A DNA stretch of 64,000 nucleotides from Rhizobium sophoriradicis (GCF_003939025.1 NZ_RQIH01000005.1:186001-250000), one strand, 5' to 3'; counted from the first letter of the stretch, positions 38,782 through 47,835 are shown. The notes: generated from the sequence alone by a model not told the origin. Made by a program: numbers and translations.

Positions 38782-38993
38782 TTCTCCCCTCCCCTTCACA
38801 AAAATGCCGTGCGAGGGATGACAAGCTCCGGCCTTTCGTGTATTGGCGCACGCGGAAATGGGGTTAGCCCCGTCTGCCAGCAAACAAAGAATGGCGAATC
38901 CGCTCCCGCCCCGAAGGGGCAAAATCCCGAGGCTCGCCCAAGGGATCAGTGCCGAGCGCTCTGGCTGTTTCAGAAGAACCAAAGGTTAAGACG

Positions 38994-39530
38994 ATGAACA
39001 TCATTCAGCAGCTCGAGGCCGAACAGGCCGCCAAGATCGAAGCCAAGCGCACCCTTCCCGAATTCTCCCCGGGCGACACCGTCCGCGTCAACGTGAAGGT
39101 CACGGAAGGCAACCGTACCCGCGTTCAGGCCTATGAAGGCGTCTGCATCGCCCGCTCCGGCGGCGGCCTGCAGGAAAACTTCACCGTTCGCAAGATCTCC
39201 TACGGCGAAGGCGTCGAGCGCGTATTCCCGGTCTATTCGCCGCTGATCGAAAGCGTCGACGTCGTTCGCCGCGGTAAGGTCCGTCGCGCCAAGCTCTATT
39301 ACCTCAGAGACCGTCGCGGCAAGTCTGCCCGTATCGTTGAAGACACCGGCGTCCGCGCCCGCAAGCTCAACGACGCCGAGCGCGCCGCCGTTGCCGAGGA
39401 AAAGGCACGCATCGAAGCTGAAAAGGTTGCAGCCGCTCAGGCGCTTGCCGCCGAGAAGGCAGCAGCAGAAGCCGCCGAAGCCAAGGCCGCTGCCGAAGCA
39501 GCAGCCGCAGCGGAAGCTGCAGCAGAATAA
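38994..39530 (+). CDS. rplS: 50S ribosomal protein L19
   Basis: The 178-residue protein has the L19 core in residues 1-125, with [22 protein letters not shown] and [30 protein letters not shown]. The last 50 residues are an alanine/glutamate-rich extension not present in E. coli L19 (115 residues). L19 sits at the 30S-50S interface. The ATG at 38994 is chosen; an in-frame upstream ATG at 38949 lies in the leader. It ends the ffh-rplS cluster at a strong terminator. Confidence 0.96.
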   Translation: MNIIQQLEAEQAAKIEAKRTLPEFSPGDTVRVNVKVTEGNRTRVQAYEGVCIARSGGGLQENFTVRKISYGEGVERVFPVYSPLIESVDVVRRGKVRRAKLYYLRDRRGKSARIVEDTGVRARKLNDAERAAVAEEKARIEAEKVAAAQALAAEKAAAEAAEAKAAAEAAAAAEAAAE

Positions 39531-39554
39531 GATCTGCGCAAAATTCTATTTCTG

Positions 39555-39588
39555 AAAAGGCGGTCTTCGGATCGCCTTTTCTATTTTT
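39555..39588 (+). terminator. Rho-independent terminator after rplS
   Basis: AAAAGGCGGTC (39555-39565), TTCG loop, GATCGCCTTTT (39570-39580), 11 bp with one G-T wobble, then CTATTTTTTG. It closes the ffh-rplS cluster. Confidence 0.92.
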
Positions 39589-39668
39589 TGCGCGCCCGCG
39601 CGGCCGGCGGCCTTGCCTTCCGCAGGTCATCCATGACAGTTTTTGCCGTTCAATCTTGGAGCCGTCTC

Positions 39669-40466
39669 ATGCTGTTTCGCCGCACCGTTCTTGCGGGCTT
39701 TGCCGCCCTTGCCCTACTGCCGCTGTCCGCATCGGCTGCCGAACTGCCTGATCTCGGCGGCAAGAGCGTCGTCGTCGTCACCGAGAATGCCTATCCGCCG
39801 CTGCAGTTCGTCGATCCGAAATCCGGCAAGGCGATCGGCTGGGAATATGATGCGATGAACGAGATCGCCAAGCGGCTGAACTTCAAGGTCGAATACCAGA
39901 ACACCAGCTGGGACGCGATGATCCAGGCGGTTTCCGACGGCCAGTACAATATCGGCATGACCGGCATCACCATCAAGGACGACCGCAAGCAGAAGGTCGA
40001 TTTCTCCGATCCCTATATGCGCTCGCAACAATTCATGCTGGTGCGCGGCGACGAGAAGCGCTTCACCGACGCCAAGAGCTTTGCCGCCTTCAACGACGGC
40101 CTGATCGGCGCCCAACCCGGCACATCGCCTTTTTATACTGCCGTCTATGAAATCCTCGATGGCAACGAACAGAACCCGCGCATCAAGCTTTTCGAAACCT
40201 TCGGCGCTACCGTGCAGGCGCTGAAGACCGGCGACGTCGACCTCGTGCTGACCGACAGCGTCGCGGCCAAGGGCTATGTCGATTCCTCGAACGGCGGGCT
40301 GAAGGTGGTCGGCGAAGCGCTCGGCACCGAGGATTTCGGCTTCATCTTCCCGAAGGGCTCAGATCTCGTCGCTCCCGTCAATGCCGCTATCGCAGCGCTG
40401 AAGGCGGACGGCACCTTTGATGCGCTGAACAAGAAGTGGTTCCTCGACTACAAGATGGGCGAATAG
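39669..40466 (+). CDS. Amino-acid ABC transporter substrate-binding protein (family 3)
   Basis: The 265-residue periplasmic protein has a signal peptide (MLFRRTVLAGFAALALLPLSASA) and the SBP_bac_3 fold: ENAYPPLQFVDPKSGKAIGWEYD near residue 42, NIGMTGITIKDDRKQKVDFSDPYM near residue 94, and GAQPGTSPF. It binds a polar or basic amino acid by family analogy; the exact ligand is unknown. The downstream permease follows after 16 bp. No ATPase gene is adjacent. Confidence 0.93.
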   Translation: MLFRRTVLAGFAALALLPLSASAAELPDLGGKSVVVVTENAYPPLQFVDPKSGKAIGWEYDAMNEIAKRLNFKVEYQNTSWDAMIQAVSDGQYNIGMTGITIKDDRKQKVDFSDPYMRSQQFMLVRGDEKRFTDAKSFAAFNDGLIGAQPGTSPFYTAVYEILDGNEQNPRIKLFETFGATVQALKTGDVDLVLTDSVAAKGYVDSSNGGLKVVGEALGTEDFGFIFPKGSDLVAPVNAAIAALKADGTFDALNKKWFLDYKMGE

Positions 40467-40482
40467 TCCCGAGCGATCGCAG

Positions 40483-41298
40483 ATGGCGCCACAACCATCC
40501 CTGCGACATGAGAAGGACGACCGTCCCTGGTGGCTGGCCGTCCTTGTTCTGATCGGTCTCGTTCTCGCCGTCGTTATCATCACCAACGATATTTACACCC
40601 AGGTCTTCCGGACCGTGGTGAATGGCGCCGGCATTACTGTCTTCGTGACGCTCGTCGCCTTCATGCTGGCGACAGTGCTTGGTCTCGGCATCGCGCTGCT
40701 CGGCCTGTCTGACAGCATCGTGCTGCGCCAGATCGCCCGCTTCTATATCGAGATCATCCGGGGCATTCCGATCCTGGTGCTGCTCTTCTACATCGCTTTT
40801 GTCGGCGCGCCTGGTCTTGTCGCGGCCTATAACTTAATCATCACGCCGCTGGTGCAGGCCGGCATTGCCGAACCGATCCTCGTGCGCGATCTGTCGCTGA
40901 TGTGGCGGGCCATCATCGCGCTGATGATCGGCTATTCCTCCTTCATTGCCGAGATCTTCCGCGCCGGCTTCCAGTCGGTCGATATCGGCCAGATAGAGGC
41001 GGCCAAATCCCTCGGCCTGTCGCGCTACCGCCGGTTCCGGCTCGTCGTCTTCCCGCAGGCCATCCGGGTCATCTTCCCGCCCCTCTCCAACGACTTCGTC
41101 TCGATGGTGAAGGATTCCTCGCTCGTCTCCGTTCTCGGCGTCGCCGACATTACCCAGATGGGCAAGGTCTACGCCTCCGGCTCCTTCCGCTTCTTCGAGA
41201 CCTATTCGATCGTCACCTATATCTACCTGATCCTGACGATCGGCCTGTCGCTGGCGCTGCGCCGGATCGAGAAGAAGATGAAGCAGATGCCGCGCTGA
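40483..41298 (+). CDS. Amino-acid ABC transporter permease (HisM/GlnP type)
   Basis: The 271-residue inner-membrane protein has an N-terminal helix and a BPD_transp_1 domain with five more helices. The ATPase-contact EAA loop reads EAAKSLGLSRYRRFRLVVFPQA near residue 172. It is preceded by its binding protein. The operon lacks an ATP-binding subunit, which must come from another locus or be shared. leuC follows after 245 bp, which contains a GGCGGA / TCCGCC hairpin (41483-41500). Confidence 0.93.
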   Translation: MAPQPSLRHEKDDRPWWLAVLVLIGLVLAVVIITNDIYTQVFRTVVNGAGITVFVTLVAFMLATVLGLGIALLGLSDSIVLRQIARFYIEIIRGIPILVLLFYIAFVGAPGLVAAYNLIITPLVQAGIAEPILVRDLSLMWRAIIALMIGYSSFIAEIFRAGFQSVDIGQIEAAKSLGLSRYRRFRLVVFPQAIRVIFPPLSNDFVSMVKDSSLVSVLGVADITQMGKVYASGSFRFFETYSIVTYIYLILTIGLSLALRRIEKKMKQMPR

Positions 41299-41543
41299 GC
41301 CACATCACGATTCGAATTGCCGTTTCGATCAAAAATCGCTATATCCAGCGCCATGGAATCCAAGTTCAGATGCACTGGCGCGCATATTTTCGTGCTGCAG
41401 GATCATTATCGCCTGCCGGCGCGGTTCTTTGCCTGCGTCTCCGGTGCGCTCAACAGCCGACTTCGTTGATCGAATGACGGCCGGCGGAGCCTGATCCGCC
41501 TTCTTCCGATTTTCCAAAGCTTCCAATAAACGGACTTAACGCC

Positions 41544-42953
41544 ATGAGCGCACCGCGTACCCTCTACGACAAGATCTGGGACGACCACCTGGTCGACGAA
41601 CAGGCCGACGGAACCTGTCTTCTCTACATCGACCGCCACCTGGTCCACGAAGTCACCTCGCCGCAGGCCTTCGAAGGCCTGCGCATGAGCGGCCGCAAGG
41701 TTCGCGCGCCGGAAAAGACCCTCGCCGTCGTCGACCACAACGTTCCGACATCGCCGGATCGCCATCTCGGCATCAAGAACGAAGAAAGCCGCATCCAGGT
41801 CGAGCAACTTGCCAAGAATGCCGCCGAGTTCAACGTCGAGTATTATTCCGAGAACGATAAACGCCAGGGCATCGTGCACATCATCGGGCCGGAACAGGGC
41901 TTTACCCTGCCGGGCATGACGATCGTTTGCGGCGATAGCCACACCTCCACTCACGGCGCTTTCGGCTCGCTCGCTCATGGCATCGGCACGTCTGAGGTCG
42001 AGCACGTTCTTGCCACCCAGACGCTGATCCAGAAGAAGGCCAAGAACATGCTGGTGCAGGTCGACGGCCAGTTGCCGCACGGCGTCACCGCCAAGGACAT
42101 CGTTCTTGCCATCATCGGCGAGATCGGCACGGCAGGCGGCACCGGCTACGTCATCGAATATGCCGGCGAAGCGATCCGTTCGCTGTCGATGGAAGGCCGC
42201 ATGACGATATGCAACATGTCGATCGAAGGCGGCGCCCGCGCCGGCCTGATCGCGCCTGATGAGATCACCTTCGAATATATCAAGGGCAAGCCGCGCGCGC
42301 CGAAGGGCGAAGCGCTGGAACAGGCGATCGCCTACTGGAAGACACTGCAATCGGATGAAGGCGCCCATTTCGACCGCGTCGTCAAACTGAACGCCGCCGA
42401 ATTGCCACCGATCGTTTCCTGGGGTTCTTCGCCTGAAGACGTCGTCTCGGTCCAGGGCATCGTACCGAACCCCGACGAAATCCAGGACGAGACGAAGCGT
42501 GCCTCCAAGTGGCGCGCGCTCGAGTACATGGGCCTGAAGCCGGGCACCCCGATGACCGACATCAGCATTGACCGGGTCTTCATCGGCTCCTGCACCAACG
42601 GCCGCATCGAAGACCTGCGCGCCGTCGCCAAGGTCGTCGAGGGCAAGACCGTTGCTTCGACCGTCAACGCCATGATCGTTCCCGGCTCCGGCCTCGTGAA
42701 GGAACAGGCGGAAGCCGAGGGGCTCGACAAGATCTTCAAGGCCGCCGGTTTCGACTGGCGCGAGCCGGGCTGCTCCATGTGTCTTGCCATGAACGACGAC
42801 CGCCTGAAGCCGGGCGAACGTTGTGCCTCGACCTCGAACCGCAACTTCGAAGGCCGCCAGGGCTTCAAGGGCCGCACGCACCTCGTCTCGCCGGCCATGG
42901 CCGCCGCAGCGGCGATTGCCGGTCACTTCGTCGATATCCGCGAGTGGAACTGA
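41544..42953 (+). CDS. leuC: 3-isopropylmalate dehydratase large subunit
   Basis: The 469-residue subunit, with LeuD, isomerises 2- to 3-isopropylmalate in leucine synthesis. It has the aconitase-type cluster cysteines in [10 protein letters not shown] (about residue 350) and GCSMCLAMN (about 410), and the N-terminal [10 protein letters not shown] signature. leuD is not adjacent in this window, which is common in Rhizobiales. The gene ends at a strong terminator and has its own upstream region. Confidence 0.97.
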   Translation: MSAPRTLYDKIWDDHLVDEQADGTCLLYIDRHLVHEVTSPQAFEGLRMSGRKVRAPEKTLAVVDHNVPTSPDRHLGIKNEESRIQVEQLAKNAAEFNVEYYSENDKRQGIVHIIGPEQGFTLPGMTIVCGDSHTSTHGAFGSLAHGIGTSEVEHVLATQTLIQKKAKNMLVQVDGQLPHGVTAKDIVLAIIGEIGTAGGTGYVIEYAGEAIRSLSMEGRMTICNMSIEGGARAGLIAPDEITFEYIKGKPRAPKGEALEQAIAYWKTLQSDEGAHFDRVVKLNAAELPPIVSWGSSPEDVVSVQGIVPNPDEIQDETKRASKWRALEYMGLKPGTPMTDISIDRVFIGSCTNGRIEDLRAVAKVVEGKTVASTVNAMIVPGSGLVKEQAEAEGLDKIFKAAGFDWREPGCSMCLAMNDDRLKPGERCASTSNRNFEGRQGFKGRTHLVSPAMAAAAAIAGHFVDIREWN

Positions 42954-42978
42954 TCCGTCCGGCGGAATGAAAGATAAA

Positions 42979-43018
42979 GCCGCCCGATGCGCCTCAGCGC
43001 ATCGGGCGGCCTTTTTTA
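42979..43018 (+). terminator. Strong terminator after leuC
   Basis: GCCGCCCGATGCGC (42979-42992), loop CTCA, GCGCATCGGGCGGC (42997-43010), a perfect 14-bp stem, followed by CTTTTTTATT. It lies 25 nt after leuC and between convergent genes. On the minus strand an AAAG tract gives only a weak T-run for the reductase gene. Confidence 0.95.
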
Positions 43019-43057
43019 TTGCGGCGTCGAGATCGACGGTATTGATCGCACCGGCAA

Positions 43058-43888
43058 TCAAAAAGCCGCCGTCATCGGGTCCGGTCCCATGCGGGCGCTT
43101 GCGCTGTCGAGCTTGGCGATCGCCGCCATGTCATCGGCATCGAGCTTGAAGTCGAACACCTGGAAATTCTCCTCGATGCGCGACGGCGTCACCGACTTCG
43201 GGATGACGACGAGGCCGCTGTCGATGTGCCAGCGGATAATGACCTGAGCCGGCGTCTTCCGATGTTTCCTGGCGATCTCGCCGATGACAGGGTCCGAGAT
43301 GAACTGCCCTTGGCCAAGCGGGCTCCAGGATTCAGTAGCGATGTTCAGCTTTTTATGTGCCTCCTGCGCCGCCTTCTGCTGGAAGTCGGGATGCAGCTCG
43401 ATCTGGTTGATGACAGGAACGACGCCGGTTTCGCCGATGATCCGCTCCAGATGCTCGGGATAAAAATTCGACACACCGATCGAGCGGGCTCGCCCCTCTT
43501 CCCTTATGCGCACGAACGCCTTCCAGGTTTCGATGTAGAGGCCGCGATGCGGCGACGGCCAGTGAACGAGATAAAGGTCGACATAGTCGGAGCCGAGCTT
43601 CTTCAGGCTGCCGTCGAAGGCACGCAGCGTATTGTCGTAGCCCTGATCGGTGTTCCTGAGCTTGGTGGTGACGAAGATGTCCTTGCGGTCGAGGCCGGAA
43701 GAGCGGATGCCTTCGCCGACACCCTCCTCATTGTCGTAACCGGACGCCGTATCGATATGGCGATAGCCGGCGGCAATGGCAGTGCGCACAGTCGGGGCGG
43801 CAATCTCCTGCGGTGTCTGCCAGACGCCGAGCCCGACCTGTGGAATGGAATGTCCGTCATGGAAAGTGATGATGGGGTGAGCGGTCAC
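43058..43888 (-). CDS. Aldo/keto reductase
   Basis: The 276-residue NADPH-dependent oxidoreductase has the AKR tetrad context: DTASGYDNEEGVG (Asp/Tyr), TTKL (Lys) and LVHWPSP (His). The C-terminal IPKSVTPSRIEEN segment contacts NADP. It resembles 2,5-diketo-gluconate reductase-type enzymes, but substrate preference cannot be read from sequence. It is convergent with leuC and shares the intervening terminator region. Confidence 0.93.
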   Translation of the reverse strand: MTAHPIITFHDGHSIPQVGLGVWQTPQEIAAPTVRTAIAAGYRHIDTASGYDNEEGVGEGIRSSGLDRKDIFVTTKLRNTDQGYDNTLRAFDGSLKKLGSDYVDLYLVHWPSPHRGLYIETWKAFVRIREEGRARSIGVSNFYPEHLERIIGETGVVPVINQIELHPDFQQKAAQEAHKKLNIATESWSPLGQGQFISDPVIGEIARKHRKTPAQVIIRWHIDSGLVVIPKSVTPSRIEENFQVFDFKLDADDMAAIAKLDSASARMGPDPMTAAF

Positions 43889-43939
43889 AATATATCTCCG
43901 GGAGTTTGAAGAATTGGACGAGGCATGAGTTGCGCCCGC

Positions 43940-43990
43940 CTACAGCGCCGCGCGTCCTTCAGACGCGCAAAGGACGCTGTAGCACTTTGA
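43940..43990. repeat. Small rhizobial palindrome (CTACAGCG ... CGCTGTAG)
   Basis: CTACAGCG (43940-43947) pairs with CGCTGTAG (43975-43982), and within it GCGCGTC (43950-43956) pairs with GACGCGC (43962-43968). The downstream AGCACTTTGAA tail is part of the repeat as I recall it from other rhizobial genomes. It lies in the 183-bp gap between the reductase and L,D-transpeptidase genes. Only one copy is in this window, so repeat status rests on memory. Confidence 0.65.
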
Positions 43991-44071
43991 ATGGCGCGGG
44001 CGTCCCAGAACGCATCTCAGCCTTAGCGTTCGGTCACCGGAAGGATATAGGCAGCCGCATCCGGAAGACAA

Positions 44072-44620
44072 TCAGACCACCCGGACAATCGTTCCCTTGC
44101 GGAGATGCGGCAGGAGGCGGCGCATGTCGCCGAGACTCACCGCCACGCAGCCGGCTGTCGGCTCGTAGCCCGGTCGGATGAGATGGAAGAAGATCGCCGA
44201 GCCGCGGTTGCGCGCCCGGCAGGAGATGTTCCAGTCCATCACCAGGCAGATATCGTAAAGCCCGTCGCTGCGCCGCATCTCCTCGTGACTGGCACCGAAC
44301 GGCGCCCTGACGAGCCGATTGTAGTTGGCATCGCCTGACTGGTCGCACCAGAGCATGCCGGCGCCGATGCGGCGGATGGGAAGCGCAGTGGCGAGCCGGC
44401 CGTTCCGCTCGCCGCGCCGGAAGCCTGACAGCAGCTTCATCGATGTGATCGGCGTGGCGCCGTCACCCTCGCGTTTCAGGACGGAGCGGCCGGAGCGGCC
44501 GATCGCGGCAGGCACGATGATCGCGCCAAGCCGGACGATCGCGCGGCTCTTTCTCCCCGGTGCCGGGCGCACTACGACCGTCGACGACCTGACCCTCGGC
44601 TTGCGCCTTGCTTTTTCCAT
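44072..44620 (-). CDS. L,D-transpeptidase (YkuD-domain) family protein
   Basis: The 182-residue protein has a YkuD catalytic region near its C-terminus: FHLIRPGYEPTAGCVAVSLGDM, with the His, Gly and catalytic Cys of the HX14-17(S/T)XGC motif in spirit. Family knowledge: these enzymes form 3-3 cross-links in peptidoglycan or attach lipoproteins. No signal peptide is evident from the ATG at 44620, only a basic N-terminus; longer in-frame starts to 44770 do not supply one either. It is divergent from the response regulator gene. Confidence 0.82.
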   Translation of the reverse strand: MEKARRKPRVRSSTVVVRPAPGRKSRAIVRLGAIIVPAAIGRSGRSVLKREGDGATPITSMKLLSGFRRGERNGRLATALPIRRIGAGMLWCDQSGDANYNRLVRAPFGASHEEMRRSDGLYDICLVMDWNISCRARNRGSAIFFHLIRPGYEPTAGCVAVSLGDMRRLLPHLRKGTIVRVV

Positions 44621-44760
44621 TTTTCTCGCATGTCTTGCATTGCCTGAGGCTTTGATTGAAATCATATGCAAACATGCCCGGCAACAGCTCCGCCGGCCGA
44701 TCCTTGCCAAAGCTGCAATTTGGCGTAGGACTAGGAGACCTAACATGAGGACGCAACGGC

Positions 44761-45444
44761 ATGACCGCACGCACCATTCTTCTGGTGGATGACGACGAAG
44801 ACCTTCGACAGACGCTGACGGAGCAATTGTCGCTTTATGAGGAATTCACGGTTCTGCAGGAAGCCAACGCCGGCAAGGGTGTTGCAACCGCCCGTTCGAC
44901 GCCGGTCGATCTGTTGATCATGGATGTCGGCCTCCCTGACATGGATGGCCGCGAAGCGGTGAAGCTCCTGCGCAAAGGCGGCTTCAAGGCGCCGATCATC
45001 ATGCTCACCGGCCATGATACGGATTCCGATACGATCCTCGGCCTCGAAGCCGGCGCCAACGATTATGTCACCAAACCCTTTCGTTTCGCCGTGCTGCTCG
45101 CGCGCATCCGCGTGCAGCTGCGCCAACACGAGCAGAGCGAGGACGCAACCTTTACCGTCGGCCCTTATCTCTTTAAGCCGAGCCAGAAGCTGCTGACCAC
45201 CGACAACGGCCAGAAAATCCGTCTGACGGAAAAGGAAGCGGCAATCATCCGCTATCTCTACCGCGCTGAACAGAAGGTCGTCACCCGCGACGTGCTTCTC
45301 GAAGAGGTCTGGGGCTATAATTCCGGCGTCACCACCCATACGCTGGAAACCCATGTCTACCGGCTGCGCCAGAAGATCGAGCGCGACCCCTCAAACGCGG
45401 AAATCCTGGTGACGGAAAACGGCGGCTACAAGATCATACCCTAG
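44761..45444 (+). CDS. OmpR/PhoB-family response regulator (CenR-like)
   Basis: The 227-residue protein has a receiver domain with acidic DDDE near residue 10, phospho-acceptor Asp in LIMDVGLPDMDG (about 58), Thr in MLTGHD and Lys in VTKPF. The winged-helix output domain follows (LTEKEAAIIRYLYR to THTLETHVYRLRQKIE). It resembles alphaproteobacterial CenR, a cell-envelope regulator, but no sensor kinase is adjacent, so the name is tentative. Its TAG stop lies inside the start of a rhizobial mosaic repeat. Confidence 0.9.
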   Translation: MTARTILLVDDDEDLRQTLTEQLSLYEEFTVLQEANAGKGVATARSTPVDLLIMDVGLPDMDGREAVKLLRKGGFKAPIIMLTGHDTDSDTILGLEAGANDYVTKPFRFAVLLARIRVQLRQHEQSEDATFTVGPYLFKPSQKLLTTDNGQKIRLTEKEAAIIRYLYRAEQKVVTRDVLLEEVWGYNSGVTTHTLETHVYRLRQKIERDPSNAEILVTENGGYKIIP

Positions 45445-45555
45445 AACAGGATGATTTTAGGCCGGGCGGCCTAAATCTGAATCCTGTTCTCGATTAAGAG
45501 TCAGAGCATGATGTTGCCCGAAAACCGCTCACAATTTTGGGCCATCATGCTCTAG
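45441..45555. repeat. Rhizobial intergenic mosaic repeat (RIME-like), copy 1
   Basis: This 115-bp element holds two nested palindromes: CTAGAACAGGATGATTTTAG with AATCCTGTTCT, and CAGAGCATGATG with CATCATGCTCTAG. It is the inverted counterpart of copy 2 at 47057-47170. Its first bases provide the stop codon of the response regulator gene. RIME elements are known from Rhizobium intergenic regions; assignment is by sequence resemblance. Confidence 0.85.
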
Positions 45556-45670
45556 AGTATTTTGGTTTCCTCCGAATCACGGGAAATCCTCTATCTCTTT
45601 GTTTCCACGCAGTTCCGCACGCAAACCGCTCCGCCGTTTTGTTGGAATTGCTCCAAGGCGAAAAGCCCGC

Positions 45671-46126
45671 ATGGCGCTGACGGACGACATTCACCTGCTC
45701 TCGCAGCTTCCGCTGTTCAAGGACATGAGCGAGGACCAGCTGCGACTGATCGCTTTCGGCGCCGACCGGCGCATGATCGCCGCCGGCCAGATGCTGTTTC
45801 GCCAGGGCGCGCCGGCCGAGAGCGCCTATGTCGTCTTGAGCGGCAGCCTGGCACTCAGCACCACGAGCAGCGACGGCATGCAGCGGGCCGATGCCGTTGC
45901 CGGACCCGGCACGCTGATTTCCGAGCTGGCGCTGGTGACTTTGGTCGAGCGCAAGTTCACCGCGATCGCGCGTGAGGATACGAGCATCATCCGCATCACC
46001 CGCGCTCTCTTCCATCGGCTGCTCGAGGAATATCCGGACGCGGCCCGTCTGATTGAAAATCGCATACGCGACAATCTTGCTGAACTTGCTGCCAAGGCCG
46101 CAAGCCAGTTTCACCGGTTCAGCTGA
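45671..46126 (+). CDS. Stand-alone cyclic-nucleotide-binding domain protein
   Basis: The 151-residue protein is almost wholly a cNMP-binding (Crp-type) beta-roll: LFKDMSEDQLRLI near residue 14, MLFRQGAPAESAYVVLSGSL near residue 43, and SELALV where the phosphate-binding cassette would be. There is no helix-turn-helix. It may sense a nucleotide and act through a partner protein. The phosphate-binding arginine expected in RAA-type cassettes is not clear, so binding is uncertain. ATG at 45671; convergent with xthA, 4 bp apart. Confidence 0.85.
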   Translation: MALTDDIHLLSQLPLFKDMSEDQLRLIAFGADRRMIAAGQMLFRQGAPAESAYVVLSGSLALSTTSSDGMQRADAVAGPGTLISELALVTLVERKFTAIAREDTSIIRITRALFHRLLEEYPDAARLIENRIRDNLAELAAKAASQFHRFS

Positions 46127-46130
46127 CTTG

Positions 46131-46934
46131 TCACAGATCGAAATGCGCCGTCACCGGCACATGGTCCGAGGGCCGGTCCCAGCCGCGCGCTTCCTTCAGG
46201 ATTTCGATACGCTTGAGATGCGGCCCGAGATCCGATGAGGACCAGATGTGGTCGAGCCGGCGGCCGCGATCGGCCGCTTCCCAGTCCTTGGCGCGGTAGC
46301 TCCACCAGGTATAGAGCTTCTCGCTGGCCGGCACGTGCTGGCGCATGAGATCGAGCCAGGCGCCGCGCTTCATCACCTCGAGCAGCCCGTCGGTTTCGAC
46401 GGGCGTATGGCTGACGATCTTGAGCAGCTGCTTATGCGACCAGACGTCGTGTTCCAGCGGCGCGATGTTGAGGTCTCCCACCAGGATGGCCGAGGTATTG
46501 GCCTCGCCATTGGCCTTCAGCAGCTTCATTTCCTCGATGAAATCGAGTTTGTGGCCGAATTTCGGATTGATCGTCCGGTCCGGCTCGTCGCCGCCGGCCG
46601 GGACGTAAAAATTATGCAGCCGGATGCGGCGATTGCCGCGTTCGAAGATCGCCGATATGTGGCGGGCGTCGCCGACGCCGCAATAATCCTGCCGGTGATC
46701 TTCGGTCAGCGGAATGCGCGAGGCGATCGCCACGCCGTGATAACCCTTCTGACCGTGGATGATGATGTGATCATAGCCCATGGCCCGCAAGGGCGCGGCG
46801 GGAAAGAGCTCGTTCGGCACCTTGGTTTCCTGCAGGCATAGGATATCCGGCCTGTGCTTGAGAACGAGCTGCTCGACGATCGGCATGCGCAACCGTACCG
46901 AATTGATATTCCAGGTGGTAATTGAAAAGCCCAT
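46131..46934 (-). CDS. xthA: Exodeoxyribonuclease III
   Basis: The 267-residue repair enzyme of the EEP superfamily cleaves at abasic sites and has 3'-5' exonuclease activity. Motifs in order are TTWNINSVRLR near residue 6, CLQETK, HGQKGYHGVAI, VGDLNIAP, RLDHIWSS and SDHVPV at the C-terminus. The start MGFSITTWN at 46934 is chosen over one seven codons upstream. The cNMP-domain gene converges on it. Confidence 0.95.
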   Translation of the reverse strand: MGFSITTWNINSVRLRMPIVEQLVLKHRPDILCLQETKVPNELFPAAPLRAMGYDHIIIHGQKGYHGVAIASRIPLTEDHRQDYCGVGDARHISAIFERGNRRIRLHNFYVPAGGDEPDRTINPKFGHKLDFIEEMKLLKANGEANTSAILVGDLNIAPLEHDVWSHKQLLKIVSHTPVETDGLLEVMKRGAWLDLMRQHVPASEKLYTWWSYRAKDWEAADRGRRLDHIWSSSDLGPHLKRIEILKEARGWDRPSDHVPVTAHFDL

Positions 46935-47056
46935 GCGGCAAGCCCTTTCCCGCACGCCGGGAAACGGCGTGCTATCATGAAAGGGCTTTAGAACAAAGGC
47001 GGACCGGAGGGAACCGGGCCGCGTGCAAAAGCGTCAGGAGATCAACCGAAAAGGCT

Positions 47057-47170
47057 CAGAGCATGATGCCGAAAAGTGTAAGCGATTTTCGGGCGACATC
47101 ATGCTCTAACTCTTGAATTTAGAACAGGATTCAGATTTTAGGCCTCAAGCCTAAAATCATCCTGTTCTAG
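47057..47170. repeat. Rhizobial intergenic mosaic repeat (RIME-like), copy 2
   Basis: The 114-bp element starts with AGAGCATGATGCCGAAAAG, pairs with CATCATGCTCT, and ends with AACAGGATTCAGATTTTAGG pairing with CCTAAAATCATCCTGTTCTAG-type sequence. It is inverted relative to copy 1. Its terminal CTAG supplies the lolA stop codon (47167-47169, minus strand). Together the copies flank the cNMP-domain and xthA genes. Confidence 0.85.
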
Positions 47171-47835
47171 TCGCGCGATTGCGGCGTGCCGGGAATACTC
47201 TCATAGGGAACCCGGAAGACGCGATCATCGAACTGCACGCCTGTTTTGACGTTGAAGATCATCACCGAAGTGTCCTTGCCCTGATTGTCGGTGATCGTCC
47301 ACTGACGCAGGTCATAGGTTTTCGGGTCGAACATCATGGTGATGGTCGAGTTTCCGAACACGGTGTTGTTGCCAAGGGCGATCGTCGTCAGATCAGACTC
47401 TTCCTTGACGCCCTTCACCATGCCGGCCGACAGGTCGATGCGCTGCGCCAGCAGCAGGCTGAGCGGCGTCTTCGAGAGCGGATAGAGATCCCAGGTCTTG
47501 AGCTTGGTATTGCCGATGGCGACGTTCTTGCCGTCGGCGATCACCCGCATCGGCGACGGATCGTCATAGTTGAAGCGCAGCTTGCCGGGGCGCTGGATGA
47601 AGAACTTGCCGCCGGTCTGCTCGCCGCGCGGGCCGAACTGCACGAATTCGCCTTGCATCGTCGTGACGCCGGAGAAATGGTCGGCAATCGCCTGCGCCGT
47701 GCCGGAGGCGGGTGCCGCCGCCTGCGCGCGGGCGCCGAAGGGAATGGCGCTTGCCACCGCAGCCACGGCGAAAGCGCCGAGAAGATCGCGCCGCGTCATC
47801 GTCAGGCCGGAGAGGAAGGGATCGGAGTTACGCAT
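47167..47835 (-). CDS. lolA: Outer-membrane lipoprotein carrier protein LolA-like
   Basis: The 222-residue periplasmic protein has an N-terminal export signal with a twin arginine (TRRDLLGAFAVAAVASAI), then a LolA fold: HFSGVTTMQGEFVQFGPRGEQTGGKFFIQRPGKLRFNYDDPSP region and a TYDLRQWTITDNQGKDT segment. LolA carries lipoproteins across the periplasm. ATG at 47835 follows AAGGAG by 6 nt. It is downstream of ftsK on the same strand. The Tat-like signal is inferred from the RR pair. Confidence 0.88.
   Translation of the reverse strand: MRNSDPFLSGLTMTRRDLLGAFAVAAVASAIPFGARAQAAAPASGTAQAIADHFSGVTTMQGEFVQFGPRGEQTGGKFFIQRPGKLRFNYDDPSPMRVIADGKNVAIGNTKLKTWDLYPLSKTPLSLLLAQRIDLSAGMVKGVKEESDLTTIALGNNTVFGNSTITMMFDPKTYDLRQWTITDNQGKDTSVMIFNVKTGVQFDDRVFRVPYESIPGTPQSRD

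Noticed and set aside
41299..41543. Leucine leader peptide (attenuation) before leuC
   Set aside because: No short reading frame rich in leucine codons was found; only a weak GGCGGA/TCCGCC hairpin at 41483-41500.
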